From positions 62,001-126,000 of the forward strand of contig DAOTXR010000039.1 of assembly GCA_034435375.1 (NCBI GenBank): a DNA stretch of 64,000 nt, in the 5' to 3' direction. Below the pieces are notes generated by a model. It was not told the origin of the DNA, ran no database searches, and saw only the letters and a program-made list of their open reading frames with translations. The position numbers and the translations under genes were made by a program. This document shows positions 34,575-43,497 of the stretch, in pieces (the stretch's first letter is position 1; every line of letters begins with the position of its first letter). This DNA is from DAOTXR01 sp034435375. Its GTDB lineage: Bacteria; Chloroflexota; Anaerolineae; Aggregatilineales; UBA3940.

Positions 34575-36743
34575 TCAGTGCACCTGCTGCGCACGGTCGC
34601 GGATTGCACCACGTGCTGTGAGCGGCTTGTCAACGCCTTCCCGATCCTGAGGCGCTTCTGCCCTCTCGATTCGCACTGCGCATACCTTAAAATCGGGAAT
34701 CTTGGCGCGCGGATCGATGCGCAGATCGGTCAACACGTTGGCTGCTGCCTCGGCGAAGTGGAAGGGAATGAAAAGCGTGCCCGTCGGTGAGCGGCCTGTC
34801 ACCAGCACCCGCAGCACGATCTCGCCTCGCCGAGAGGATACCTTCACCCAATCCCCGGTCGTGTAGCCCAGACGATGCGCATCGTCTGGATGCATCTCAA
34901 CCGTGGCCTCCGGCCAGATGTCGTCTAACCTGGAGTGGCGGGTCATCGTGCCGCCGTGCCAATGAAACAACACGCGCCCGGTCGAGAGGACAAAGGGATA
35001 TTCATCGTCGGGCAGCTCGCTGTGCGTGCCGTACTCCAGCGCCCAGAACTTGCCCCTGCCGCGAGGAAACTCCTCGGCGAACAGGTATGGCGTGCCTGGG
35101 TGATCCTCAGATGGGCACGGCCAGTGGACGCCGCCTTCGCGCTCCAGCCGCTCGTAGGTGATGCCGCCAAAGTCGGGCGTCAGGCGACGCATCTCCTCCC
35201 ACACCTCAGAAGGGTGAGCATAGTCCCATCCTGCATTGGGCCTTCCCAGCCGCCTCTCGACCCGCTTGGCCAGATCGCACACAATCTGCCAATCGGGACG
35301 AGATTGGCCGACAGGCTCGATGGCCTGGCGCACGCGCTGTACCCGCCGGTCTGAATTGGTGAACGTGCCCTCTTTCTCGGCAAACGAGGTAGCAGGCAGG
35401 ATCACATCGGCCATCTCGCCCGTCTCGTTGAGGAAGATGTCCTGACACACAATGAAATCCAGGGCTTCGAGCGCATGACGGGCATGGTTGAGGTGCGGCT
35501 CGCTCATCAAGGGGTTCTCGCCCATCACCACCATACCGCGGATGCGGCCTGTCAGCGCCCCATCGATCATCTCGGTGACAGTGAGGCCAGGTGTGGCAGG
35601 CAGCGTCGCGTCCCAAGCGCGTTCGAATTTTCGGCGCACCTCCTCATTGATCACCGGCTGGTAGGCAGTGTAGACGCCGGGCAGGCCGCCGCTGTCAGAG
35701 CAGCCCTGCACGTTGTTCTGGCCCCGCAGCGGGTTGAGGCCGGTCCCTGGCCTGCCGACATGCCCGCACATCAGCGCCAGATTGGTGATCGCCAGCGTGT
35801 TGTCGGTGCCATGTGTGCTCTGTGAGATGCCCATGCCCCAGTACACAGCAGCTGCCCTGGCAGAGGCATACAGGCGGGCAGCCCGCCGGATGTCCTCAGC
35901 CGGAACGCCGGTGATGTCCTCGGCCCATTCGGGTGTGCACAGCTCCAGCGACTCGACATAGGCGTCAAAGCCCTCGGTCCGCTGTGCGATAAAGTCGCGG
36001 TTGTACAATCTCTCTTTAACCACCACATGGGCCATAGCTTGCCACACAGCCACATCGGTGCCGGGGCGCTGGCGCAACCACAGCGTAGCGAAGTCAGTCA
36101 GCTCGATCTGGCGCGGATCGATAACGATCAGTTTCGCGCCGCCACGGCGCACGGCCCGTTTGAGGAAGTTGCTGATCACCGGGTGAGTCTCGGTGGTGTT
36201 GGACCCCGTGACGATGAATGTGTCCAGGTGCTCCATTTCGGCGATGGAGTTGCTCATGGCGCTCGATCCAATGGCAAGCTGCAGGCCAGTGACGCTGCCG
36301 GCGTGGCACAGCCGTGCACAGTGGTCGATGTTGTTGGTGCCCAGCACGGCCCGCACAAACTTTTGAAGCAGGTAGTTTTCCTCATTGGTGGACTTGGCGC
36401 TGGCGTAGGTGGCAATAGCATCCCCCCCATGAGCCTGTACAATGCCAGCCAGGCGATCGGCCACCAGGTTCAGGGCTTCGTCCCAAGTGGCTTCACGCCA
36501 GACAGGTTTGGCCGAGCGCGGCTCGTTGGAGTTGGCGCGGATCAATGGGGTGGTCAGGCGTGAGGGGTGCTGGACGTAGTCGATGCCGAAACGGCCCTTC
36601 ACACATAACATGCCGTAGTTGGGGGCGGCATCGAAGGGAGCATCGACACGATAAATGCGCCCGTTGCTGACACTCAGTTCGATCTGGCAACCCACTCCAC
36701 AGTACGGGCATGTGCTGCGCACGATCTTGTCGGGCTGGATCAT
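34575..36743 (-). CDS. fdhF: Formate dehydrogenase, molybdopterin subunit (Cys type)
   Basis: The 722-residue protein is a bis-molybdopterin guanine dinucleotide oxidoreductase of the formate dehydrogenase H group. It has a [4Fe-4S] site at Cys12, Cys15, Cys19 and Cys47 (TCPYCGVGC, MLCVKG), the conserved Lys49 and the active-site pair Cys146-His147 (CARLCHAGSV), where Cys takes the place of selenocysteine. The C-terminal MopB domain has DWVKVSSRRGEI. It lacks extra ferredoxin domains and no fdhD or electron-transfer subunit lies beside it, so the partner is unknown. A formate/nitrite channel at 53415 could be linked in function. Related NasA-type nitrate reductases are the alternative. GGGGAGGGAGCC precedes the ATG. 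Confidence 0.86.
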   Translation of the reverse strand: MIQPDKIVRSTCPYCGVGCQIELSVSNGRIYRVDAPFDAAPNYGMLCVKGRFGIDYVQHPSRLTTPLIRANSNEPRSAKPVWREATWDEALNLVADRLAGIVQAHGGDAIATYASAKSTNEENYLLQKFVRAVLGTNNIDHCARLCHAGSVTGLQLAIGSSAMSNSIAEMEHLDTFIVTGSNTTETHPVISNFLKRAVRRGGAKLIVIDPRQIELTDFATLWLRQRPGTDVAVWQAMAHVVVKERLYNRDFIAQRTEGFDAYVESLELCTPEWAEDITGVPAEDIRRAARLYASARAAAVYWGMGISQSTHGTDNTLAITNLALMCGHVGRPGTGLNPLRGQNNVQGCSDSGGLPGVYTAYQPVINEEVRRKFERAWDATLPATPGLTVTEMIDGALTGRIRGMVVMGENPLMSEPHLNHARHALEALDFIVCQDIFLNETGEMADVILPATSFAEKEGTFTNSDRRVQRVRQAIEPVGQSRPDWQIVCDLAKRVERRLGRPNAGWDYAHPSEVWEEMRRLTPDFGGITYERLEREGGVHWPCPSEDHPGTPYLFAEEFPRGRGKFWALEYGTHSELPDDEYPFVLSTGRVLFHWHGGTMTRHSRLDDIWPEATVEMHPDDAHRLGYTTGDWVKVSSRRGEIVLRVLVTGRSPTGTLFIPFHFAEAAANVLTDLRIDPRAKIPDFKVCAVRIERAEAPQDREGVDKPLTARGAIRDRAQQVH

Positions 36744-36895
36744 GGCTCCCTCCCCAGATAGAATCGAGCGAGTGACTAAATTCTACCAGATTTATCCACT
36801 TCGCGTCGAACTGGCAACGAGCGGGGGAGTAGAAGCCAAGAGGGACGCAGTCCCCCTGTCCTTAGCGAGGGAGCTGCGCTCCAAATCCGAAAATG

Positions 36896-37204
36896 TCAGA
36901 TACCCACCAGGATGTCGTCACCCTCCACCTTCACGGGGAAGGCTCGTACAGGCGCAACGGCGGGGAGGCGCAGCACCCGCCCGTCGCGGAGGTCAAAGCG
37001 TGCGCCGTGACGCGGGCACTCGATCTCGTAGCCGTCCAGATCGCCCTCGGCCAACGGACCATCGTCGTGGGTGCATACGTCTTCAATAGCGTAGACCTGG
37101 CCATCCACATTAAAGATGGCAATAAACAGGCCGTCAACTTCAACAATCTTGCGCTCGCCAGGCGCAAGTTCGTCTTTCTTAGCAGCCCTGACGAAGCTTG
37201 CCAT
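36896..37204 (-). CDS. Rieske-type [2Fe-2S] ferredoxin of the suf operon
   Basis: The 102-residue protein has the two Rieske boxes CTHDDGPL (Cys-x-His) and CPRHGARF (Cys-x2-His), which bind a [2Fe-2S] cluster, and no membrane helix or catalytic domain. It resembles NirD or dioxygenase ferredoxins. It is the last gene of the suf operon, 34 bp after sufU; in Actinobacteria and Chloroflexota such a protein often accompanies SUF and may feed electrons for cluster assembly or receive clusters. The ATG at 37204 has GAGGG 11 bases upstream. Confidence 0.88.
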   Translation of the reverse strand: MASFVRAAKKDELAPGERKIVEVDGLFIAIFNVDGQVYAIEDVCTHDDGPLAEGDLDGYEIECPRHGARFDLRDGRVLRLPAVAPVRAFPVKVEGDDILVGI

Positions 37205-37238
37205 AGTCGATGTGTCCCTCAGTTGTGTGTGGCGACAG

Positions 37239-37634
37239 CTATTCTTCCTCATCACCGGGCCAGCCCGTCAGTCCGTAAGCGCCGGCCTTGAGCACCTTCA
37301 GTGACAGCAACGCACACTTGAGCCGCACTGGACCGAGCGGAATCCCCAACATCTCCAGGACATCCTCTTTGCTTACAGCGCGGATCTCATCCAGCGTCTT
37401 GCCGACCAACGTCTCGTACAGCATCGAGGCCGAAGCCTGGCTGATGGCACAACCTTCACCCTCCCATCCGACCGCCTTGACCACGTTATTCTCGTCTAGC
37501 TGGATAGTCAAATGAATGTGATCGCCACACACTGGGTTGTCTTCAGCGTAATCGATGTCCGCCGGGGAGAGCAAACCTCTTTTGCGTGGGCTGCGGTAGT
37601 GGTCCAGGATCATTTCGCGGTAGAGGTCATCCAT
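37239..37634 (-). CDS. sufU: SufU sulfur-transfer/scaffold protein, copy 1
   Basis: The 131-residue protein has the SufU zinc site: Cys and Asp in NPVCGDHI, Cys in GEGCAISQASASM, and a C-terminal Cys in RLKCALLS. SufU takes persulfide from SufS in the Gram-positive type of SUF system. It lies 57 bp downstream of sufS, so this copy is the likely partner. ATG at 37634 has a GGAG 11 bases upstream. The C-terminal GDEEE is acidic. A related copy is at 39045-39434. Confidence 0.9.
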   Translation of the reverse strand: MDDLYREMILDHYRSPRKRGLLSPADIDYAEDNPVCGDHIHLTIQLDENNVVKAVGWEGEGCAISQASASMLYETLVGKTLDEIRAVSKEDVLEMLGIPLGPVRLKCALLSLKVLKAGAYGLTGWPGDEEE

Positions 37635-37691
37635 AGCATGGTTGCTCCACTTGAGTACCCAGGTACTTTCGGCGTCCCGGCAGGGAGAAGG

Positions 37692-38939
37692 TTAAAAGGC
37701 GAAGGTGTTCTTGACTTTGTATAATGCCTCAACCAGTCGATCCACCTCCGCAAACGTATTGTACAGGTAAAAGCTGGCCCTTGTCGAGGCGACGATGTGA
37801 TAACGCTGGTGAAGCGGCATGGCACAGTGATGTCCAGCCCGCACTGCCAAGCCCTCGTGGTCGAGCACCTGGGCAGCGTCATGCGGGTGCACGCCATCAA
37901 TCACCATGGCTGCCACGCCTCCCTTGTGGGATGGATCATTGGGACCAAGCACACGCACGCCAGGCACTTCGGCCAGGCGTTCCAGTGCATAAGCCGTGAT
38001 CGCCTGCTCGTGGGCGTGGATGTTCTCCATACCAATGCGTGCCAGGTAATCAATTGCTGCTCCCAGCCCCACCGCTTCAGCGATAGCGGGTGTCCCGGCC
38101 TCGAATTTGTAGGGCAGGTCGTTCCACTGCGAACCGGTCAGCTCAACCCGCCGGATCATGTCGCCGCCACCCATGTAAGGGGGCATATCCTCCAGAATCT
38201 CGCGTCTGCCATACAGCACACCGATTCCGGTTGGGCCGAGCATCTTGTGGCCAGAGCAGGTGTAAAAGTCGCAGCCAAGCGCTTGCACATCAACCGGCAG
38301 GTGCGGCGCACCCTGGGCGCCATCCACGTGGACCAGCGCACCGACAGCATGGGCTGCATCGGCCATCTCCCGCACCGGCTGGATGGTCCCCAGCACATTC
38401 GACATGTGAGCAAAAGTGACAAGCTTCACCGGCCCGTCGAGCATTCGATGGAACGATTCCATATCCAGAAAGCCATCATCGGTGACCGGCACCCAATGCA
38501 CCTCAATGTTGGTCTGCTCGGCGAGGAGCTGCCAGGGCACGATATTGGAGTGATGTTCCATCGCGGTCGAAAGCACCACGTCTCCGGGTTTCAGATGGGT
38601 GCGGGCCCAGCTCTGCGCCACCAAGTTGATGCCCTCGGTGGTGTTGCGGGTGAAGATCACCTCGCGGAATGAGCGGGCGTTAATGAAGGCCGCCATGCGC
38701 TTACGCGCCGATTCGTAAGCTTCGGTCGCCTCCTCACTCAGCTTGTGGATGCCCCGGTGGACGTTGGCGTTATAGCAGCGGTAGTAGGCATCCATGGCAT
38801 CGATGACCACGGTGGGCTTTTGAGATGTGGCAGCGTTGTCTAGGTAGATCAAAGGCACGCCGGGCCGTACCTCTTGGTCAAGGATAGGAAAATCGACCCG
38901 GATAGCAGCCACGTCGAGCGGGGTCTTGAAATCAGCCAT
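37692..38939 (-). CDS. sufS: Cysteine desulfurase SufS
   Basis: The 415-residue PLP enzyme removes sulfur from cysteine and carries it as a persulfide. Visible are the PLP lysine in CSGHKMLGPTG, His in VDGAQGAPH and the active Cys in GHHCAMPLHQ. The loop context matches the class II (SufS) desulfurases. I chose ATG at 38939, six bases after GGAG, over another ATG two codons earlier. It lies between two SufU genes and is co-transcribed with them. Complete, with no obvious changes. Confidence 0.95.
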   Translation of the reverse strand: MADFKTPLDVAAIRVDFPILDQEVRPGVPLIYLDNAATSQKPTVVIDAMDAYYRCYNANVHRGIHKLSEEATEAYESARKRMAAFINARSFREVIFTRNTTEGINLVAQSWARTHLKPGDVVLSTAMEHHSNIVPWQLLAEQTNIEVHWVPVTDDGFLDMESFHRMLDGPVKLVTFAHMSNVLGTIQPVREMADAAHAVGALVHVDGAQGAPHLPVDVQALGCDFYTCSGHKMLGPTGIGVLYGRREILEDMPPYMGGGDMIRRVELTGSQWNDLPYKFEAGTPAIAEAVGLGAAIDYLARIGMENIHAHEQAITAYALERLAEVPGVRVLGPNDPSHKGGVAAMVIDGVHPHDAAQVLDHEGLAVRAGHHCAMPLHQRYHIVASTRASFYLYNTFAEVDRLVEALYKVKNTFAF

Positions 38940-39044
38940 GGTCATCTCCGGACCGTCTCCTGAACGGCTACGACGGGTAGGGTGGAAGGTATAAGTGAAT
39001 TGTAGCCAAACAGGTGTCTGCGTCCAAACCGGGCGCCGGGACTC

Positions 39045-39434
39045 TCAGCCGCCGTTTTTGCGGTGTGCCTGACCGCTGCTCTTGAGCACTCGAAGCCCCA
39101 ACGACACACACGCCATGCGGCTGCGGACGATCTCCTCACCCATCATGGCGGCCAGCGCCGACTCTTCCAGGGACAGCGCCTCGTCAAGCGGCCTGCCGAT
39201 CACTCTCTCGGCCAGGATCGAAGCGGCGGCCTGGCTGATGGTGCAACCTTGCCCGTCAAAGCGGATATCGACGATAGTGTCATCCGGACCGAGCCGCACG
39301 TCGAGGCGCACCACGTCACCACAGCCAGGGTTGGTTCCCTCGCCAGAAAACGTGGGGCTGTAGAGCGTGCCGCGATAGCGCGGGTGTTCGTAATGATCGA
39401 GGATCAGGTCAATGGCAGTCTGGCTATCGAACAT
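39045..39434 (-). CDS. SufU-like scaffold protein, copy 2
   Basis: The 129-residue protein has the same zinc/cluster residues as SufU: NPGCGDVV, GQGCTISQAAASI and RMACVSLG. It is about 40% like the first copy by eye and ends in a Lys-Asn-Gly-Gly tail. ATG at 39434 is preceded by AGGTGGGG; a GTG ten codons earlier is the alternative. It lies between sufD and sufS. Two SufU-type proteins in one operon suggest a division between zinc-dependent sulfur transfer and scaffold or repair function, but which does which is unknown. Confidence 0.86.
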   Translation of the reverse strand: MFDSQTAIDLILDHYEHPRYRGTLYSPTFSGEGTNPGCGDVVRLDVRLGPDDTIVDIRFDGQGCTISQAAASILAERVIGRPLDEALSLEESALAAMMGEEIVRSRMACVSLGLRVLKSSGQAHRKNGG

Positions 39435-39495
39435 GCGCCCCACCTGAAGGTTTGGACCTGTCACACCGAGATTTCGCCGCTTGAGGTAGGTCTAC

Positions 39496-40842
39496 TTAGC
39501 CCGGCCTCGACATCTCCAGTTTGGCATCGACATAGGCAGCCAGCCGATCGCGCACGCCCTCGAAGGGGATGCGTTGCATCACGGGATCAAAGAACCCCTC
39601 GACGATCAGCTGGGTGGCAACATCGCGTGGGAGGCCGCGCGACATCAGATAGAACATCTCGGTGTCATCCACGCGCCCCACCGTCGCCGCGTGTGTGCAG
39701 CGCACATCGTCGGCCATGATCTCCAGGCCAGGAATGCTGTCCGCGCGAGCGGTGCTGCTCAGCAGCAGATTGCGGTTGGCCTGAAAGCCATCTGTTTGCT
39801 GAGCGCCGGGATCGACAACGATCATTCCCTGCCACACGCTCCGACTTTCGTCTTTGAGTGCACCCTTAAACAACAGATCGCTGGTGGTGCGCAGTGCGTG
39901 GTGATTCTGCTGCGTGTCGAGATCAAGGTGCTGGCGGTTATGCGTGAAGAACAGCCCCGACAGGCGACCCCACGCATCGTTGCCGTCGAGGTCAAGCGTC
40001 ATAAACACTTTGCTAAAGCGCGTGCCCATCTCGCCGCTGATCCAATCCAGCCGGCCTCCACGGCCCACACGCCCACGTTGGTGCGCAAAGTTGGCCGTAT
40101 GCTCGCCCCAGTTTTGCAGACCCACATAGCACAGGTTGGCATCCTCGCGCACGATTAACTCGGTCGCGCCCAGATGCAGGGTCTGAGTCTCCAGCGTGGG
40201 AGAATCGCTCTCGTGCAAGTAGGTCGCGCTGCCCCCCGCCTCGACCACCGCCAGAATATGCGTACCGGTGGTCAGGTTGCCGCGCACGTACTCCACGCTG
40301 TGCAGTGGTAGATCTACCTGAATCCCTTTTGGTACGTACAGGAAAATGCCATGCGTCCACAGTGCGGCCTGGAGCGCCGCGAACTTTCCCTCATCGGCGC
40401 GCACAGCCTCAGCCATAAAGCAACGCTCGACCAGATCGCGGTGCTCAACAAACGCTGTGCGGAGGTCAGTGAAGATCACACCCTGGGCAGCGAGCGCCTC
40501 GGATAGCTCGCGGTGGACCAGCCTGCCATCGACAAACACCAGCAGGCCGCCCTGCTTCTCGCCGATGAGCGGTGCATACAGCTCAGCCGGTGCGTCGCGC
40601 AACGTTGCTCCGTTCGGGCTGACCAGGTGTGCTGTTTCCTCCCAGCGCACCGTGCGAATATCGGAGCGTCGCCACGGCTCATCGTTCGTGCTTGGCATTG
40701 GCAGCGACTCGGCCAGCGCCCAGGCTTCTAGACGCTTGTCGCGCAGCCAGCTTGGCTCCTCTGTGTGCTCTGAAAGCGCGACCACGTCGTTCCGGGTAAA
40801 AGGAAAGACAACTTCTTTCAGGGCTTCTCTTCTGCGTACCAA
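39496..40842 (-). CDS. sufD: Fe-S cluster assembly protein SufD
   Basis: The 448-residue protein is SufD, partner of SufB in the SufBC2D scaffold. It contains the family beta-helix region (IPGLEIMADDVRCTHAATVG) with the conserved His and Cys found at the SufB/SufD interface. The start appears to be TTG at 40842, 8 bases after GAGGGAG, which is unusual; the second codon is Val. It lies 89 bp downstream of sufB and 61 bp before the second SufU gene. It is complete and of normal length. Confidence 0.93.
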   Translation of the reverse strand: MVRRREALKEVVFPFTRNDVVALSEHTEEPSWLRDKRLEAWALAESLPMPSTNDEPWRRSDIRTVRWEETAHLVSPNGATLRDAPAELYAPLIGEKQGGLLVFVDGRLVHRELSEALAAQGVIFTDLRTAFVEHRDLVERCFMAEAVRADEGKFAALQAALWTHGIFLYVPKGIQVDLPLHSVEYVRGNLTTGTHILAVVEAGGSATYLHESDSPTLETQTLHLGATELIVREDANLCYVGLQNWGEHTANFAHQRGRVGRGGRLDWISGEMGTRFSKVFMTLDLDGNDAWGRLSGLFFTHNRQHLDLDTQQNHHALRTTSDLLFKGALKDESRSVWQGMIVVDPGAQQTDGFQANRNLLLSSTARADSIPGLEIMADDVRCTHAATVGRVDDTEMFYLMSRGLPRDVATQLIVEGFFDPVMQRIPFEGVRDRLAAYVDAKLEMSRPG

Positions 40843-40931
40843 CGATCGACTCCCTCAAAGGTGCTAGGCAGGAGCGCGACGGACATAACGCCTTTGACCC
40901 AGGCCGCTCCTGCGATCAGATGATGTCAAAA

Positions 40932-42350
40932 CTACCCGATGGACCCTTCCATCTGAAGCTGGATCAGCCGGTTTAACTCCATGGCATACTCCATCGGCAG
41001 CTCTTTGACCAGCGGCTCGATGAAGCCGTTGACGACCATGGCCTCAGCTTGCCCTTCCGAGAGGCCGCGGCTCATCAGGTAAAAGAGCTGTTCCTCACCC
41101 ACTTTGCTGACCGAGGCTTCGTGCCCGATATTCACATCGCTCTCATCGATCTCGATGGTGGGATATGTATCGGACCGACTGTGGTCATCCAGCAGCAGTG
41201 CATCACAGACCACGTTGCTCTTCGAGTGATGCGCGCCCTGATGGACTTTGAGCAGGCCGCGGTAGCTGGCCTGGCCGCCATCCTTGCTAATCGATTTGCT
41301 GGTGATCTTGCTCGTTGTATAGGGTGCGGCGTGCACCACCTTGCCGCCAGCGTCCTGCACCTGGCCACGGCCCGCAAAGGCGATGCTCAGCACCTCGCCA
41401 TGCGCTCCTGGTTCCATCAGATAGACAGCCGGGTACTTCATGGTGACTTTGGAGCCTAAATTGCCATCCACCCACTCCATGGTCGCCTCATGGTAGGCGA
41501 CGGCGCGTTTGGTAACCAGGTTGTAGACGTTGTTCGACCAGTTCTGGATGGTGGTATAGCGGCAACGTGCACCCGGCTTGACGATGATCTCAACCACAGC
41601 GCTATGCAGGCTATCGCTGGAGTAAATGGGCGCGGTGCAACCTTCGACGTAGTGCACATACGCACCCTCATCCACCACGATCAATGTCCGCTCAAACTGG
41701 CCCATGTTTTTGGTGTTGATGCGGAAGTATGCCTGCAGGGGCATCTCGACATGCACTCCCGGCGGGACGTAGATGAACGATCCCCCCGACCACACCGCTG
41801 AGTTCAGCGCAGCGAACTTGTTATCCGTATAGGGGATGATGGTGCCAAAGTATTGTCTGACCAAGTCAGGATGTTCGCGTAGGCCGTCGTCCATGCTCAA
41901 GAAGATGACGCCCTGCCGCTGGAGGTCTTCGCGGATTTTGTGGTACACGACCTCACTCTCGAACTGCGCGCCTGCGCCTGCCAGGAAGCGTCGCTCGGCC
42001 TCCGGGATGCCCAGTCGGTCGAAAGTCTCCTTGATCTCCGGCGGCACCTCGTCCCAGTTGGCTACATCTTGCTCGGTGGCGCGGACAAAGTAATAGATGT
42101 CGTCGAAGTCAATAGCGCTCAGGTCTGCGCCCCAGGTAGGCATGGGGCGCTCGAAGAAGTGTTCCAGCGCCTTCAGCCGGAACTGGCGCATCCAGTCCGG
42201 TTCACTCTTCAGCCACGAAATCTCCTCGACAACGCCGCGATCCAGGCCCTTATGTGCCCTGAAGACGTAGTTTTCAGGCACGTTGAAGCCATATTTCTCA
42301 GCGTAGCCATCTTTAATACCTTCGAGTTGAGCAGCATCTTGATCGGACAT
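40932..42350 (-). CDS. sufB: Fe-S cluster assembly protein SufB
   Basis: The 472-residue protein is SufB, the core scaffold for cluster assembly. Typical sequence is visible: the beta-helix block EGCTAPIYSSDSLHSA and HSKSNVVCDALLLDD, which carries a conserved Cys, and the C-terminal ELNRLIQLQM. It contains no intein, unlike the mycobacterial homologues. ATG at 42350. It lies 77 bp after sufC and 89 bp before sufD, consistent with one transcript from the promoter at 43276-43304. Confidence 0.95.
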   Translation of the reverse strand: MSDQDAAQLEGIKDGYAEKYGFNVPENYVFRAHKGLDRGVVEEISWLKSEPDWMRQFRLKALEHFFERPMPTWGADLSAIDFDDIYYFVRATEQDVANWDEVPPEIKETFDRLGIPEAERRFLAGAGAQFESEVVYHKIREDLQRQGVIFLSMDDGLREHPDLVRQYFGTIIPYTDNKFAALNSAVWSGGSFIYVPPGVHVEMPLQAYFRINTKNMGQFERTLIVVDEGAYVHYVEGCTAPIYSSDSLHSAVVEIIVKPGARCRYTTIQNWSNNVYNLVTKRAVAYHEATMEWVDGNLGSKVTMKYPAVYLMEPGAHGEVLSIAFAGRGQVQDAGGKVVHAAPYTTSKITSKSISKDGGQASYRGLLKVHQGAHHSKSNVVCDALLLDDHSRSDTYPTIEIDESDVNIGHEASVSKVGEEQLFYLMSRGLSEGQAEAMVVNGFIEPLVKELPMEYAMELNRLIQLQMEGSIG

Positions 42351-42427
42351 TGGTGGTTTATCCTCTATCTCTCATCCAGGGGCGCTGCCGACGTGTTGAC
42401 GGGTTACCTACTAAATACGACATGCGA

Positions 42428-43204
42428 TCAGACCTGAACGCCATTTTCCTTCTCGCGCAGCCAATCGTACCCATGCTCCTCCAGGTGCAGCGCCAGGTCG
42501 GGGCCGCCAGTCTCGACGATCTGGCCACCCAACATAATGTGAACATACTGCGGCTTGATGTAGTTCAGGATGCGCTGATAGTGCGTGATGACCAGCACAC
42601 CCAGCTCAGGGCCAGACAGCTTGTTGACCCCCTCCGAGACGATGCGCAACGCATCGATATCCAGACCCGAGTCAGTCTCATCGAGGACCGCAATTCTAGG
42701 CTCAAGAGTGGCCATCTGGAGGATCTCAGCACGCTTTTTCTCACCGCCAGAGAACCCGTCGTTGAGATAGCGGCCCGCGAAGTTGTGATCCATCTGGAGC
42801 ATGTCCATCTTGGCCTTGAGCAAACGGCGGAACTCCGGGATGGGGATGCCGGTATCTTCGGGGTTGGCGGTCTTGCGGCGGGCGTTGAGCGCCTGACGCA
42901 GGAAATTGGCCAGCGTCACGCCCGGAATGGCCACCGGGTACTGGAATGCGAGGAACAATCCCAGGTGGCTACGCTGGTCAGGCTCCAACTCAAGCAAATC
43001 GACGCCGTCGAACAGGATTTGCCCCCCGGTGACTTCATAGGCCGGGTGGCCCATCAGCGTATAAGCCAGAGTGCTCTTGCCGGAACCGTTAGGCCCCATC
43101 AAGGCGTGTATCTCACCCTGGCGGACAGTCAGGTTGACGCCCTTCAAAATGGGCTGGTCTTCAACATTGACCCGAAGATCACGAATTTCAAGAACTGACG
43201 TCAT
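42428..43204 (-). CDS. sufC: SUF ATPase SufC
   Basis: The 258-residue protein is an ABC-type ATPase. It has Walker A GPNGSGKS (about 37-44), signature FSGGEKKR, Walker B with AVLDETDSGLD, and the switch His in VLVITHYQ. It drives conformational change in SufBC2D. ATG at 43204 has AGGAGGAGG nine bases upstream; longer in-frame starts are spurious. It is the first gene of the suf operon, 72 bases from the -10 box, so the leader is about 65 bases. Confidence 0.95.
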   Translation of the reverse strand: MTSVLEIRDLRVNVEDQPILKGVNLTVRQGEIHALMGPNGSGKSTLAYTLMGHPAYEVTGGQILFDGVDLLELEPDQRSHLGLFLAFQYPVAIPGVTLANFLRQALNARRKTANPEDTGIPIPEFRRLLKAKMDMLQMDHNFAGRYLNDGFSGGEKKRAEILQMATLEPRIAVLDETDSGLDIDALRIVSEGVNKLSGPELGVLVITHYQRILNYIKPQYVHIMLGGQIVETGGPDLALHLEEHGYDWLREKENGVQV

Positions 43205-43275
43205 GAAGAAAAGCCTCCTCCTGAACACCAGGATTGGGATTAGGGTTCATCTCATGCTTAGATCAGACAGAGTGG

Positions 43276-43304
43276 ATTATAGCGTGCGGCCAGACTAAAG
43301 TCAA
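43276..43304 (-). promoter_or_regulatory. suf operon promoter
   Basis: TTGACT (43299-43304), exactly 17 bp, TATAAT (43276-43281) on the minus strand. The -35 overlaps the left end of the palindrome at 43300-43333. Confidence 0.8.
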
Positions 43305-43333
43305 TAATGTTGATATTTATCATATTTATTGAC
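43300..43333. promoter_or_regulatory. SufR operator candidate: 34-bp palindrome
   Basis: Two 16-bp arms starting GTCAATAA and reading inwards to TGATA, centred on TT, pair at 13 of 16 positions. Both ends (GTCAA and TTGAC) are the -35 boxes of the divergent sufC and sufR promoters. A dimeric regulator bound here would block both. SufR, encoded by the right-hand gene, is the obvious candidate. Confidence 0.7.
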
Positions 43334-43357
43334 GTGGTGAACCAGGCGCGCTATACT
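43329..43357 (+). promoter_or_regulatory. sufR promoter
   Basis: TTGACG (43329-43334), exactly 17 bp, TATACT (43352-43357). The -35 overlaps the right end of the shared palindrome, so autoregulation is expected. The leader to the ATG at 43498 is about 134 bases. Confidence 0.75.
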
Positions 43358-43497
43358 CAAGGCCGACACACGAAAAGACAGTGAATCGAGAATCGGCTAA
43401 CCAAGCTCAAGGGCTTGGCCGATAATGTCTCTGACCAGACATTGAAGTTCGTAGACATGGTTCTTGGCACGTCTTTCGGTGTCGGGGGTGTGCAGCG

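Noticed and set aside
34575..36743. Selenocysteine-type formate dehydrogenase
   Set aside because: The active-site codon is a Cys codon, not UGA, and no SECIS is needed.
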